A stretch of DNA of 28,607 bases from Deltaproteobacteria bacterium UBA5329 (GTDB taxonomy: Bacteria > Desulfobacterota > Syntrophorhabdia > Syntrophorhabdales > Syntrophorhabdaceae). The translations under genes and the position numbers were made by a program. Position 1 is the first letter of the stretch; every line of letters begins with the position of its first letter. The stretch is from positions 1 to 28,607 of the forward strand of contig DHQV01000016.1 in the NCBI GenBank assembly GCA_002408185.1, read 5' to 3'. The notes under the pieces are model-generated. The model made no database searches. It was given only the letters and a program-made list of their open reading frames with translations, and was not told the DNA's origin. Positions 1 through 5,603 of the stretch are shown in pieces.

Positions 1-100
1 GGCATCAAGTGCCGGGATGACGGGGTGGTGGTGGACCCCGGCTCGGTGACACTGTGTCGCAATTCCCCTAATGCCGGAATGACGAGGAGATGTTGGACAC
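1..100. repeat. Dispersed repeat remnant
   Basis: This non-coding stretch contains the 17-mer ACTGTGTCGCAATTCCC (about 50-66) and the 16-mer AATGCCGGAATGACGA (70-85). The 16-mer recurs exactly at 28070-28085, and the 17-mer recurs in reverse complement at about 28091-28108. A related word, CCGGGATGACGG, occurs near the window start and again at 20633-20644. The stretch therefore looks like part of the same intergenic repeat family as the palindromic element at 28010-28127. No reading frame is supported here. Confidence 0.6.
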
Positions 101-114
101 CTTACGACTTACGA
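101..114. repeat. Heptamer tandem repeat (CTTACGA x2)
   Basis: Two perfect copies of CTTACGA lie upstream of the first gene. They belong to the same heptanucleotide family as the longer arrays at 7841-7968 and 20582-20728. No facing partner arm is visible; it may lie outside the window. Confidence 0.6.
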
Positions 115-181
115 TCAAATTCTGTTTACTTTTCCTTCAGTGTGTTATGATAGCCTTTATCTTCATTGAAAGGGGGTGTAC

Positions 182-505
182 ATGAAAAAGCATATCGTTG
201 CGATAAGCATCGTTTGGTTTCTCTTTTTTGCAGTCGCACCGGTATTTTCCGTGACCCCTCACCCTCCAAAAAGCCAGAAGATCGAACGATTCACAGGAAG
301 GGTCACATCGGTTAATATGGAGGATTCTGTACTGGTCGTACAATCAATGAAAGCGGACATGACATTCGACCTCAAGGGTGCCAGGCTCAAGGGATACAAG
401 ACAATTTCAGATATAAAGGAGGGCGACCGCGTAACGGTTCAATATGTGATGCATGAAGGAAAAGCGACAGTCCGCACTTTGACGAAGAATAGGCCGTATC
501 GTTAA
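182..505 (+). CDS. Small exported protein, unknown function
   Basis: A 107-residue protein with an N-terminal export signal: MKK, then a hydrophobic core (residues about 5-22) and a plausible cleavage site near APVFS. The mature part is about 85 residues and reads like a small beta-rich domain (FTGRVTSV, then VLVVQS, then EGDRVTVQYV). Such periplasmic domains are common, but I cannot name the family. The ATG at 182 is preferred over an in-frame GTG at 176, because the purine-rich ribosome site (AAAGGGGG, about 169-176) is well placed for it. The gene stands alone on this strand and ends at a strong bidirectional terminator shared with the opposing HesB-like gene. Confidence 0.75.
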   Translation: MKKHIVAISIVWFLFFAVAPVFSVTPHPPKSQKIERFTGRVTSVNMEDSVLVVQSMKADMTFDLKGARLKGYKTISDIKEGDRVTVQYVMHEGKATVRTLTKNRPYR

Positions 506-520
506 CTGTCTATGCAATAA

Positions 521-549
521 AAAAAGCCGCACATAATGCGGCTTTTTTT
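521..549. terminator. Bidirectional rho-independent terminator
   Basis: A perfect 10-bp stem (AAAAAGCCGC / GCGGCTTTTT) with a 7-base loop has A-rich and T-rich flanks on both sides. It sits between two convergent genes (182-505 + and 565-903 -) and should stop transcription from either direction. Confidence 0.9.
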
Positions 550-564
550 ATTTTCATGGTCTTT

Positions 565-903
565 TTAGCTGCATCCGGAGCCGCAGCCGCCGGAACTCGA
601 GGCGCAGCAATCCCCGCCGGCGCCTGCGTTTAGTGCTGACTTCAGCAGAAACCCGGCGCCCATCGCCGATTCAATAAAATCGATGCTTATCGGTTTAGCA
701 TCTTCAAAGAGTTTCTTGTCGATGACAAATTTCACTCCCTGTTCGGTGAATATTTCGTCGCTCGCTAACGGCCCATCCAGGGCCATGCCCAATGAGGGCC
801 CCGATCAGCCGCCCTCGGCCATCATGATCCTGACCGACTGCGGATCCTTACCTTCGAGAAGTTTTCTGATAACTTCCCCGGCCTTTTCTGTAACTTCGAA
901 CAT
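565..903 (-). CDS. HesB/IscA-like protein, probable selenoprotein (UGA = Sec33)
   Basis: A 112-residue protein of the HesB-like (iron-sulfur biogenesis A-type) family if UGA codon 33 (807-805) is read through. The frame runs from ATG 903, with AGGAG five bases upstream, through VRIMMAEGG-U-SGPSLGMALD to a cysteine-rich tail (CCASSSGGCGSGC). In ordinary homologues the residue after GG is cysteine (GGCSGP-type motif), so the UGA replaces a conserved, likely metal- or cluster-binding thiol. Similarity continues on both sides: TEQGVKFVIDKKLFEDAKPISIDF is typical of the family, which argues against a dead gene. HesB-like proteins are an established bacterial selenoprotein family. A SECIS-like hairpin follows at 768-786. 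If read as an ordinary stop, only 32 residues would be made. Selenocysteine genes (selA/B/C/D) are not in the window. Confidence 0.88.
768..786 (-). promoter_or_regulatory. Candidate bacterial SECIS for the HesB-like gene
   Basis: Counting the U of the UGA as 1, nucleotides 22-28 pair with 34-40 (7 bp including one G-U). The apical loop is the five bases UGGAU (29-33), with G as its second base. This fits the described bacterial SECIS pattern: a hairpin in the reading frame, loop about 16-37 nt past the UGA, and a G among the first two loop bases. An alternative pairing closer to the UGA (GGGCC with GGCCC) also exists, so the exact fold is inferred. Confidence 0.65.
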
Positions 904-964
904 AGGGTCTCCTTTTGATCCTGGGACTTAAAAACGGTCACCGAAGTTGGTGCCGTGTCACATA

Positions 965-992
965 AAGATATACACAATAAAAATTTTGTCAA
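965..992 (-). promoter_or_regulatory. Sigma-70-type promoter for the HesB-like gene
   Basis: On the minus strand a perfect -35 TTGACA (992-987) is followed by a 16-base spacer and TATCTT (970-965). Transcription would start near 958, about 55 bases before ATG 903. Confidence 0.6.
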
Positions 993-1092
993 GAACCAAT
1001 ATTTAACTTCATGATTTTGTTCTGGATTACATCTACAGCCCATCCTTTGTGGCGGTCAGGGCCTTTTACGTGATGCGGTACAGTTCGGGGGG

Positions 1093-1260
1093 TCAACGTT
1101 TCTCTCGATCATCCTGGCAATGGGAGATGTCCTCTTCGGTCAATTCAGGTAATTCGCGGATAATGTCGCAGATGCAAAGCCTTGCGAACGGAGGATTATC
1201 AGGGTCGTATACCTGAAACATGCCTCCCGCTTTTGCCTTATCATCGTCAGCATTCCTCAT
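1093..1260 (-). CDS. Small protein of 55 residues, unknown
   Basis: An uninterrupted frame follows uppP on the same strand, starting 20 bases after its stop. The product is acidic and contains the closely spaced pair LCICD (residues 27-31), a third cysteine near the C-terminus (SHCQ), and PELTEEDIS. It looks protein-like rather than random, but I recognise no family. A GGAG sits about 16 bases before the ATG, farther than ideal; an internal ATG (codon 14) is preceded by GGGAGG at too short a distance. It may be the last gene of the tol-uppP operon. Confidence 0.45.
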   Translation of the reverse strand: MRNADDDKAKAGGMFQVYDPDNPPFARLCICDIIRELPELTEEDISHCQDDREKR

Positions 1261-1280
1261 AAGGTACTATACAACATCTC

Positions 1281-2078
1281 CTAAAGGCGCGGCATGAGAG
1301 TAAAAATTAGTATCAGGAGGGCCAGTGCGATCCTGTAATATGCAAAGAGGTCCAGGGTATGGCGTTTGAGGTAGGTAATAAGGAATTTGAGGCTTGCCGC
1401 GCCGAATATAAAGGCTGAAAGCATCCCGAAAAGATACAGCATGGTCCCATCGCCATGAAATTGTATGTGTCTCGACTCATATATGGATACGCCGAGAATG
1501 ATGGGAATGGCAAGCATGAACGAAAAATCGACCGCCTCACTTTTTCGGATGCCGAGAATGATCGCCATGGTTATCGTGATCCCGCTCCGTGAAACGCCGG
1601 GGACGAGTGCAATGGCCTGGGCAATGCCGATAGCTATCGCGATGGGCATGGTGATCTCACTCCTGTCAACGACTATCCGCTCCGACAGGATCATCATGAT
1701 TGCTACCAGGGCAAGCATAAACGCCGCGATAATGGGAGCCCTCAAGTAATGTTCTATGATGTTCTTGCCAAGAAAACCTGCAACAACGGCCGGTATCGTC
1801 GCGATAATCAGCTTGAACAGCATGGACCGGGTACCCCTGCCATCGCGAAAGTCCACAAGTCCTTCGATGACAGTGCAGACAAACTTCTTCCCATACAGGA
1901 GAAGAACCGCGAGGAGGGTCCCGAAATGCAACATAACATCATAGGTAAGGGGATTAACGTTCGCCTGGGAGATATTGAAAAACCATGGGATTACGACAAG
2001 ATGCGCCGAACTGCTTATGGGAAGAAATTCGGTTATACCCTGCACGGCACCCATGATGATGCTTTGCAGCGCCGTCAA
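1281..2078 (-). CDS. uppP: Undecaprenyl-diphosphatase UppP (BacA)
   Basis: A polytopic membrane phosphatase of 265 residues that converts undecaprenyl diphosphate to the monophosphate, recycling the lipid carrier for peptidoglycan and O-antigen synthesis. The two active-site signatures of the BacA/UppP family are present: GITEFLPISSSAH (14-26, with Glu17 and His26) and PGVSRSG (160-166, with Arg164). Length matches the family. The start is a TTG at 2078 whose last bases overlap the TGA stop of the preceding tolA-like gene (TTGA). A strong GGAGGGG ribosome site lies just before it, so the two genes are probably translationally coupled. Copies of this gene confer bacitracin tolerance in other bacteria. 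Confidence 0.93.
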   Translation of the reverse strand: MTALQSIIMGAVQGITEFLPISSSAHLVVIPWFFNISQANVNPLTYDVMLHFGTLLAVLLLYGKKFVCTVIEGLVDFRDGRGTRSMLFKLIIATIPAVVAGFLGKNIIEHYLRAPIIAAFMLALVAIMMILSERIVVDRSEITMPIAIAIGIAQAIALVPGVSRSGITITMAIILGIRKSEAVDFSFMLAIPIILGVSIYESRHIQFHGDGTMLYLFGMLSAFIFGAASLKFLITYLKRHTLDLFAYYRIALALLILIFTLMPRL

Positions 2079-2851
2079 GAGACCCCTCCGGGAAGGAACC
2101 GGAAACCTATTTCGAGCGCATCGGTATTCAGCGATGAAGGTATCGGGGGCAACGGTTCCACGGCACGCAGAACGCGGAGGACAGATTCGTCATAGACCCT
2201 GTTGCCGGAACGCTTTTCAACGTTAATATCGACGATCCGGCCATCTTTTCTGATCTTCACCATAACGACAGTCTCCAGATCCTTCTTCTGGACCATACCT
2301 GGAACGTTCCAGGCGTTCTTTATTTTTTCCCAGATATCGAGAAGGTATTTTTGCATTGCAGGATCGAGAGGGGCTCCCCCGCCGCCGCCGCTTCCCGGCA
2401 ACCCGCCGCCGCCGCTTCCCCTGCCCGGCCCGCCGGAACCCGCCTTTGCGATGTCTATGTAATCCGTTTTCTTCCTGATGCTCCGTATCCTCTCTTCGAG
2501 GCGGTCTACCTCTTCCCGGGTCGTCTTCGGGGACTTCTTTTTCGATAGAGATACCGCGTCATCTTCCTTCTGCATCGACTGCGGCTTCCTGGGAACTTTC
2601 TTTTCTTTGATCGCCGGCGCAGGCTTGTCCGGTTTAGGTTTCGGTTCGGGTTTTGCCCTGGCCTGGACCTTCGGCCCACCGCCGCCTCCCCCGCCGAGAT
2701 TACCTGCACTTCCAACGAGATTGACTGAATATGAACCTGAAAGGTCTATTCTTTTCGATGAAAATTTTATAGGGATCGAAAAAGCCCCGATAACAACGAT
2801 ATGAAGTGCCACGGATACCGCGAGCATCTTGTACCAGACTTCTTCACTCAT
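2075..2851 (-). CDS. tolA: TonB/TolA-like energy transducer
   Basis: A 258-residue inner-membrane anchored periplasmic protein. A single N-terminal membrane segment (about 9-27) is followed by glycine runs (53-59), a Lys-Pro-rich arm (62-90), a charged helical stretch (110-130) and a second very glycine-rich linker (138-160). A TonB/TolA-type C-terminal domain follows (about 168-254: DIWEKIKNAW, VVMVKIRKDG, DESVLRVLRAVEPLP). It should link the TolQ/TolR proton motor to an outer-membrane or periplasmic partner. The gene overlaps the tolR stop by 8 bases and the uppP start by 3 bases. Whether it serves Tol-Pal or TonB-dependent uptake cannot be settled, since neither tolB, pal nor a receptor is in the window; the order Q-R-A favours TolA. 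Confidence 0.82.
   Translation of the reverse strand: MSEEVWYKMLAVSVALHIVVIGAFSIPIKFSSKRIDLSGSYSVNLVGSAGNLGGGGGGGPKVQARAKPEPKPKPDKPAPAIKEKKVPRKPQSMQKEDDAVSLSKKKSPKTTREEVDRLEERIRSIRKKTDYIDIAKAGSGGPGRGSGGGGLPGSGGGGGAPLDPAMQKYLLDIWEKIKNAWNVPGMVQKKDLETVVMVKIRKDGRIVDINVEKRSGNRVYDESVLRVLRAVEPLPPIPSSLNTDALEIGFRFLPGGVS
2378..2420 (-). repeat. 24-bp imperfect tandem repeat inside the tolA-like gene
   Basis: The 19-mer CCCGCCGCCGCCGCTTCCC occurs at 2378-2396 and again at 2402-2420, a 24-base period. It encodes two glycine-rich octapeptides (GSGGGGLP and GSGGGGGA) of the flexible linker. It is a likely site of length variation by slippage, and the period keeps the frame. Confidence 0.75.
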
Positions 2852-3254
2852 TTCTATCCAATGGTTTCGTTACTATATTGACCTTGTCAACGCCGGCTTC
2901 ACGTATCGTTCCCATGCACCGCACAACGAACCCGTACGGAACATCCTTATCCGCCCGCAGGTATATTTCTTTTTTTTCCCTGTTCGCAAAAAGGAATTGA
3001 ACGGCCTGTTTGAGGTCCCTGAACTCTATTTTCTTCTCGTTCAGGATAAGGCGCTGGTCCTTTGTCACGTTTAGAATCTGGGGCTCATCTTTCGCGGGCA
3101 GCGCACGGGCCGTTACATTCGGGATGTCGATCCCGAGCCCATGCTGCATCATGGGGGCAGTGATCATAAAAACAATGAGAAGGACGAGCATGACGTCGAC
3201 AAGAGGGATGACGTTGATCTCCGATAATGGTCCCTTTGTATCGCGTGTTTTCAT
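2844..3254 (-). CDS. tolR: TolR/ExbD family proton-channel protein
   Basis: A 136-residue ExbD/TolR protein. One membrane segment (about 17-38) carries the proton-relay aspartate (Asp20 in INVIPLVDVMLVLLIVF), which is the family hallmark. The periplasmic part ends with the usual beta-alpha domain (EIYLRADKDVPYG, then VNIVTKPLD). Together with the TolQ-like protein it forms the stator that harvests proton motive force. The start ATG overlaps the tolQ stop (ATGA), and its own TGA overlaps the next gene, so the cluster is translated as a coupled unit. Confidence 0.92.
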   Translation of the reverse strand: MKTRDTKGPLSEINVIPLVDVMLVLLIVFMITAPMMQHGLGIDIPNVTARALPAKDEPQILNVTKDQRLILNEKKIEFRDLKQAVQFLFANREKKEIYLRADKDVPYGFVVRCMGTIREAGVDKVNIVTKPLDRNE

Positions 3255-3976
3255 TTTTCTAAAATATTGATGAGGTACATCGTCGCATTTTCCATGCGCG
3301 AAAGGATCCTTTTGAGCCTTCCCAAAAAGTAGTTGTAGGCGAGAACTGCCGGAATGGCTGTCGCAAGGCCCAGAGCGGTTGCGATCAAGGCTTCACTTAT
3401 ACCCGGCGCGACGACCGCAAGACTTGTCGTGCCACGGACACCTATTTCACGAAACGAGTCCATGATACCCCAAACCGTACCAAAAAGGCCTATGAACGGC
3501 GCGGTGTTGGCGGTCGTGGCCAGAAAGGAAAGCCTTCTCTCCAGCTTCACGGACTCCTCGGCGATCGCTATCTTCATCATATTGTCGACGGCGGATATAT
3601 CGTCTTTGTGTATCCTGCCGGGATTATCCTTCTGCCGTGATGTCACTTCCTTATAACAGGCAAGCACGAGCCGGTAGAACGCATTGTCCTGACTGTCACG
3701 ATAGATCGATATAAGCTTCTTGAAGGAATCAGACTCTTTTACTGCACGGAAGAACCGGTCACCTTCCGATTCCGTCCTGCTGTACTGGCGAAACTTCATA
3801 AAAATGATGGTCCACGACACGACCGAGAAAAAGAACAGGATCACCATGACAACCTTGGCCATAGGACCGGCACCAAGGATCATCCCGATCAGACCGCTTG
3901 AATATATATTTGCACTTTCCATTTTTGGTCTAGAGATTACAACAAACGCACCCTCTTGTAAAGAAAAAGGGACCAT
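3251..3976 (-). CDS. tolQ: TolQ/ExbB family motor protein (MotA/TolQ/ExbB)
   Basis: A 241-residue inner-membrane protein with the three-helix layout of ExbB/TolQ: the first helix at about 36-60, a cytoplasmic loop, then two helices (about 148-172 and 191-215) with the conserved TANTAPFIGLFGTVWGIM and GISEALIATALGLATAIPAV stretches. It forms the pentameric proton channel with TolR. Two starts are possible. ATG 3976 has AGGA four bases upstream and gives an N-terminal extension of 18 residues. ATG 3922 (MESANIYSSG) fits the usual family length but shows no ribosome site. I give the outer start; homologue alignment could favour the inner one. Confidence 0.88.
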   Translation of the reverse strand: MVPFSLQEGAFVVISRPKMESANIYSSGLIGMILGAGPMAKVVMVILFFFSVVSWTIIFMKFRQYSRTESEGDRFFRAVKESDSFKKLISIYRDSQDNAFYRLVLACYKEVTSRQKDNPGRIHKDDISAVDNMMKIAIAEESVKLERRLSFLATTANTAPFIGLFGTVWGIMDSFREIGVRGTTSLAVVAPGISEALIATALGLATAIPAVLAYNYFLGRLKRILSRMENATMYLINILEK

Positions 3977-4071
3977 TATTTCCTAAGACACCTGCAGTTA
4001 CAAAAGGTTCCAAACGCTTGACCAAGATTGCATAGAAAGTTCTACCTTTGACAGTGTCGACCAGTTTAGAT

Positions 4072-4085
4072 CGTAAGTCGTCAGG
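4072..4085. repeat. Single heptamer repeat arm upstream of tolQ
   Basis: Two degenerate heptamers (CGTAAGT, CGTCAGG) match the GTAAGTC-type arrays elsewhere in the window. No facing partner arm was found nearby. Confidence 0.4.
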
Positions 4086-4125
4086 AAAAACTCCAGCGTA
4101 TAGGTTTCGTATTTTCGGGCTCCAT

Positions 4126-4207
4126 ATTGGCACGATCACCCGCAAGCGCGTACCCTCAAATACGCTGAGGATTTGCGTGCCGCAGGCAACGAAGAGAGCG
4201 TGCCAAT
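4126..4207. repeat. Nested palindromic element upstream of tolQ
   Basis: The outer arms ATTGGCACG (4126-4134) and CGTGCCAAT (4199-4207) are perfect 9-bp inverted repeats. Inside them CGCAA faces TTGCG, and CCTCA faces TGAGG around a 7-base loop. The layered symmetry suggests a folded leader RNA or a small palindromic insertion of 82 bp. It lies between the terminator at 4218-4250 and tolQ. Confidence 0.5.
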
Positions 4208-4217
4208 CTATAGCCGG

Positions 4218-4250
4218 AAAATAAAAACCCCCTGGTTGGGTGCCAGGGGG
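4218..4250 (-). terminator. Strong rho-independent terminator
   Basis: Read on the minus strand, CCCCCTGG and CCAGGGGG form an 8-bp GC-rich stem with a 7-base loop, followed by TTTTTATTTT. It would end transcripts from hemW and from the promoter at 4431-4459. Confidence 0.85.
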
Positions 4251-4424
4251 AAGGGGGGTTATTATGAGAAGCTTGTGGAGGTGAATTTCGTATTTGTTAT
4301 GTGAAATAATGCACGATATCTTTAAATTACTTTCGTGCGTTCGTCATAATGAACACATATCGTCCCACAATAGTTCCAAGTTCGAGATTTGTTGTGTCAT
4401 TATGTGAATTATTTCCCATATCTT
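4222..4424 (-). ncRNA. Candidate small RNA or regulated tol leader (~200 nt)
   Basis: A near-consensus promoter (4431-4459) and a strong terminator (4218-4250) delimit about 200 AT-rich bases with no obvious gene. The RNA would contain two similar segments, about 100 bases apart (AATTCACATAA and ATTTCACATAA, each beside GATAT). It would also contain CATAATGA facing TCATTATG, a GCACGA/TCGTGC hairpin, and a CCTCC just before the terminator. A 30-codon frame (4419-4327) starts almost at the predicted transcription start without a ribosome site. I infer either a free-standing small RNA or an attenuated leader of the tol operon, whose first gene begins 240 bases further on. No known RNA family was recognised. 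Confidence 0.4.
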
Positions 4425-4430
4425 GATGGT

Positions 4431-4459
4431 ATAATAATGCATGTGGATATTTTTGTCAA
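4431..4459 (-). promoter_or_regulatory. Near-consensus sigma-70 promoter in the hemW-tolQ gap
   Basis: On the minus strand, TTGACA (4459-4454), a 17-base spacer and TATTAT (4436-4431) make one of the best promoters in the window. It lies just after hemW and points toward the terminator at 4218-4250 and then tolQ. Confidence 0.7.
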
Positions 4460-4490
4460 CTAAATTTTTTCTATCAATAAAACAGACTAC

Positions 4491-5603
4491 TTAGGAGATT
4501 AACAAGGGTAGCTTGTCCGCAAAAAGATACCCCTTCAGGGTGGGTACGATACGCTGACCTTCGACCGTAATAAACCCGGAATCACAAAGTCCCGTTATGC
4601 GTTCTTCTGAAAGCGGGGGGGTGATATCCCGAACATTTATCCCCCACAAGGTCCGGGAACCACAGAGGATCTTTTCCATGTTCATCTGGCTGGACGACAG
4701 TTCCTCCGATCCCTCGACCGGCATGTGACCGCTGTGAATGGTCTTAAGGTACAGGGTGACGTCCCGCACGTTCCACCATCGTTTCCGGCCGGTAAACGAA
4801 TGGGCCGATGGCCCGAGTCCGAGGTACGGGGTATGCTGCCAGTATTTTACGTTATGGCGGGCCAGTCTTTCCTTTCCCCGCGCAAAATTGGACACCTCGT
4901 AGTGGAGAAAACCTGCGCCGGTCAGGCATTCCGATGTCTTGACGAAAAGACCCGCCTGGAGAGCATCATCGGGCATTGATAGTTTCCCTTCTTTTGCCAT
5001 ACCTGCGAACGGCGTGTTTCCCTCAACGGTAAGCTGATAACATGAAAGATGATCAGGGTCAAAAGAAAGCGCCCTTTCCAGTGTTACCTGCCAGGCCCCG
5101 AGGGATTGGCCGGGCAACCCGTACATAAGATCTATACCGTATTCGCGAAAGCCGGCACCAGCGACCGCCTCGAGAGCGGATAAAGCCTGTTGTGCCGTGT
5201 GGCGCCTGCAAAGGAAACGAACCTCATCTTCCGCAAACGACTGTACCCCGAGGCTTATCCTGTTCACACCGAGCGATCTGTAGAGACCCAGTTTTTCCCG
5301 GGTGACATCATCCGGGTTCATCTCGACCGTCAACTCTGTTTCCGGGGCAAAACGGAATATCCCGCCCAAGGCCAAGATGAGCTCCGTCATCTGCCTGTCG
5401 TCGAGCAGCGATGGTGTTCCTCCACCGATGTAAAGCGAGTCGAACTCACCCAATCCGGGATACATCCGGGCCTCCTGAAGGAGGGCCGTGCACCACCTGT
5501 CGACAAGGGATGTATCCGTTACCGAATAGAAATCGCAATAAGGACACTTCGTTTTGCAGAAGGGTACGTGGACGTAGAGACCGGGAAGGTCCGTTCTATT
5601 CAT
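4491..5603 (-). CDS. hemW: Radical SAM heme chaperone HemW
   Basis: A 370-residue radical SAM protein of the HemN/HemW family. The cluster motif is C16-x3-C20-x2-C23-D-F25: the Cys-x-Phe ending is the mark of HemW, whereas true coproporphyrinogen dehydrogenase HemN has Cys-x-Cys. Other family stretches are YIGGGTPSLL, TVEMNPDD, RISLGVQSF, GIDLMYGLPGQ and YEVSNFARG. HemW is thought to bind heme and deliver it to membrane respiratory enzymes. I place the start at ATG 5603, overlapping the lepA stop by 8 bases, because homologues begin just before LYVHVPFC; an upstream in-frame start would add 19 unrelated residues encoded within lepA. Confidence 0.92.
   Translation of the reverse strand: MNRTDLPGLYVHVPFCKTKCPYCDFYSVTDTSLVDRWCTALLQEARMYPGLGEFDSLYIGGGTPSLLDDRQMTELILALGGIFRFAPETELTVEMNPDDVTREKLGLYRSLGVNRISLGVQSFAEDEVRFLCRRHTAQQALSALEAVAGAGFREYGIDLMYGLPGQSLGAWQVTLERALSFDPDHLSCYQLTVEGNTPFAGMAKEGKLSMPDDALQAGLFVKTSECLTGAGFLHYEVSNFARGKERLARHNVKYWQHTPYLGLGPSAHSFTGRKRWWNVRDVTLYLKTIHSGHMPVEGSEELSSSQMNMEKILCGSRTLWGINVRDITPPLSEERITGLCDSGFITVEGQRIVPTLKGYLFADKLPLLIS

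Noticed and set aside
3930..4145. 71-codon minus-strand frame upstream of and overlapping tolQ
   Set aside because: No ribosome site, starts with TTG, crosses a heptamer arm and a palindrome, and overlaps the tolQ start in another frame. It could be a remnant but is not supportable as a gene.
4126..4210. Sigma-54 promoter (TGGCAC ... TTGC) before tolQ
   Set aside because: The distance between the GG and GC elements is about 15 bases rather than the required 10.
4222..4424. 6S RNA
   Set aside because: The size is right, but I could not find the long closing helix with a central open bubble; the paired segments are short and local.
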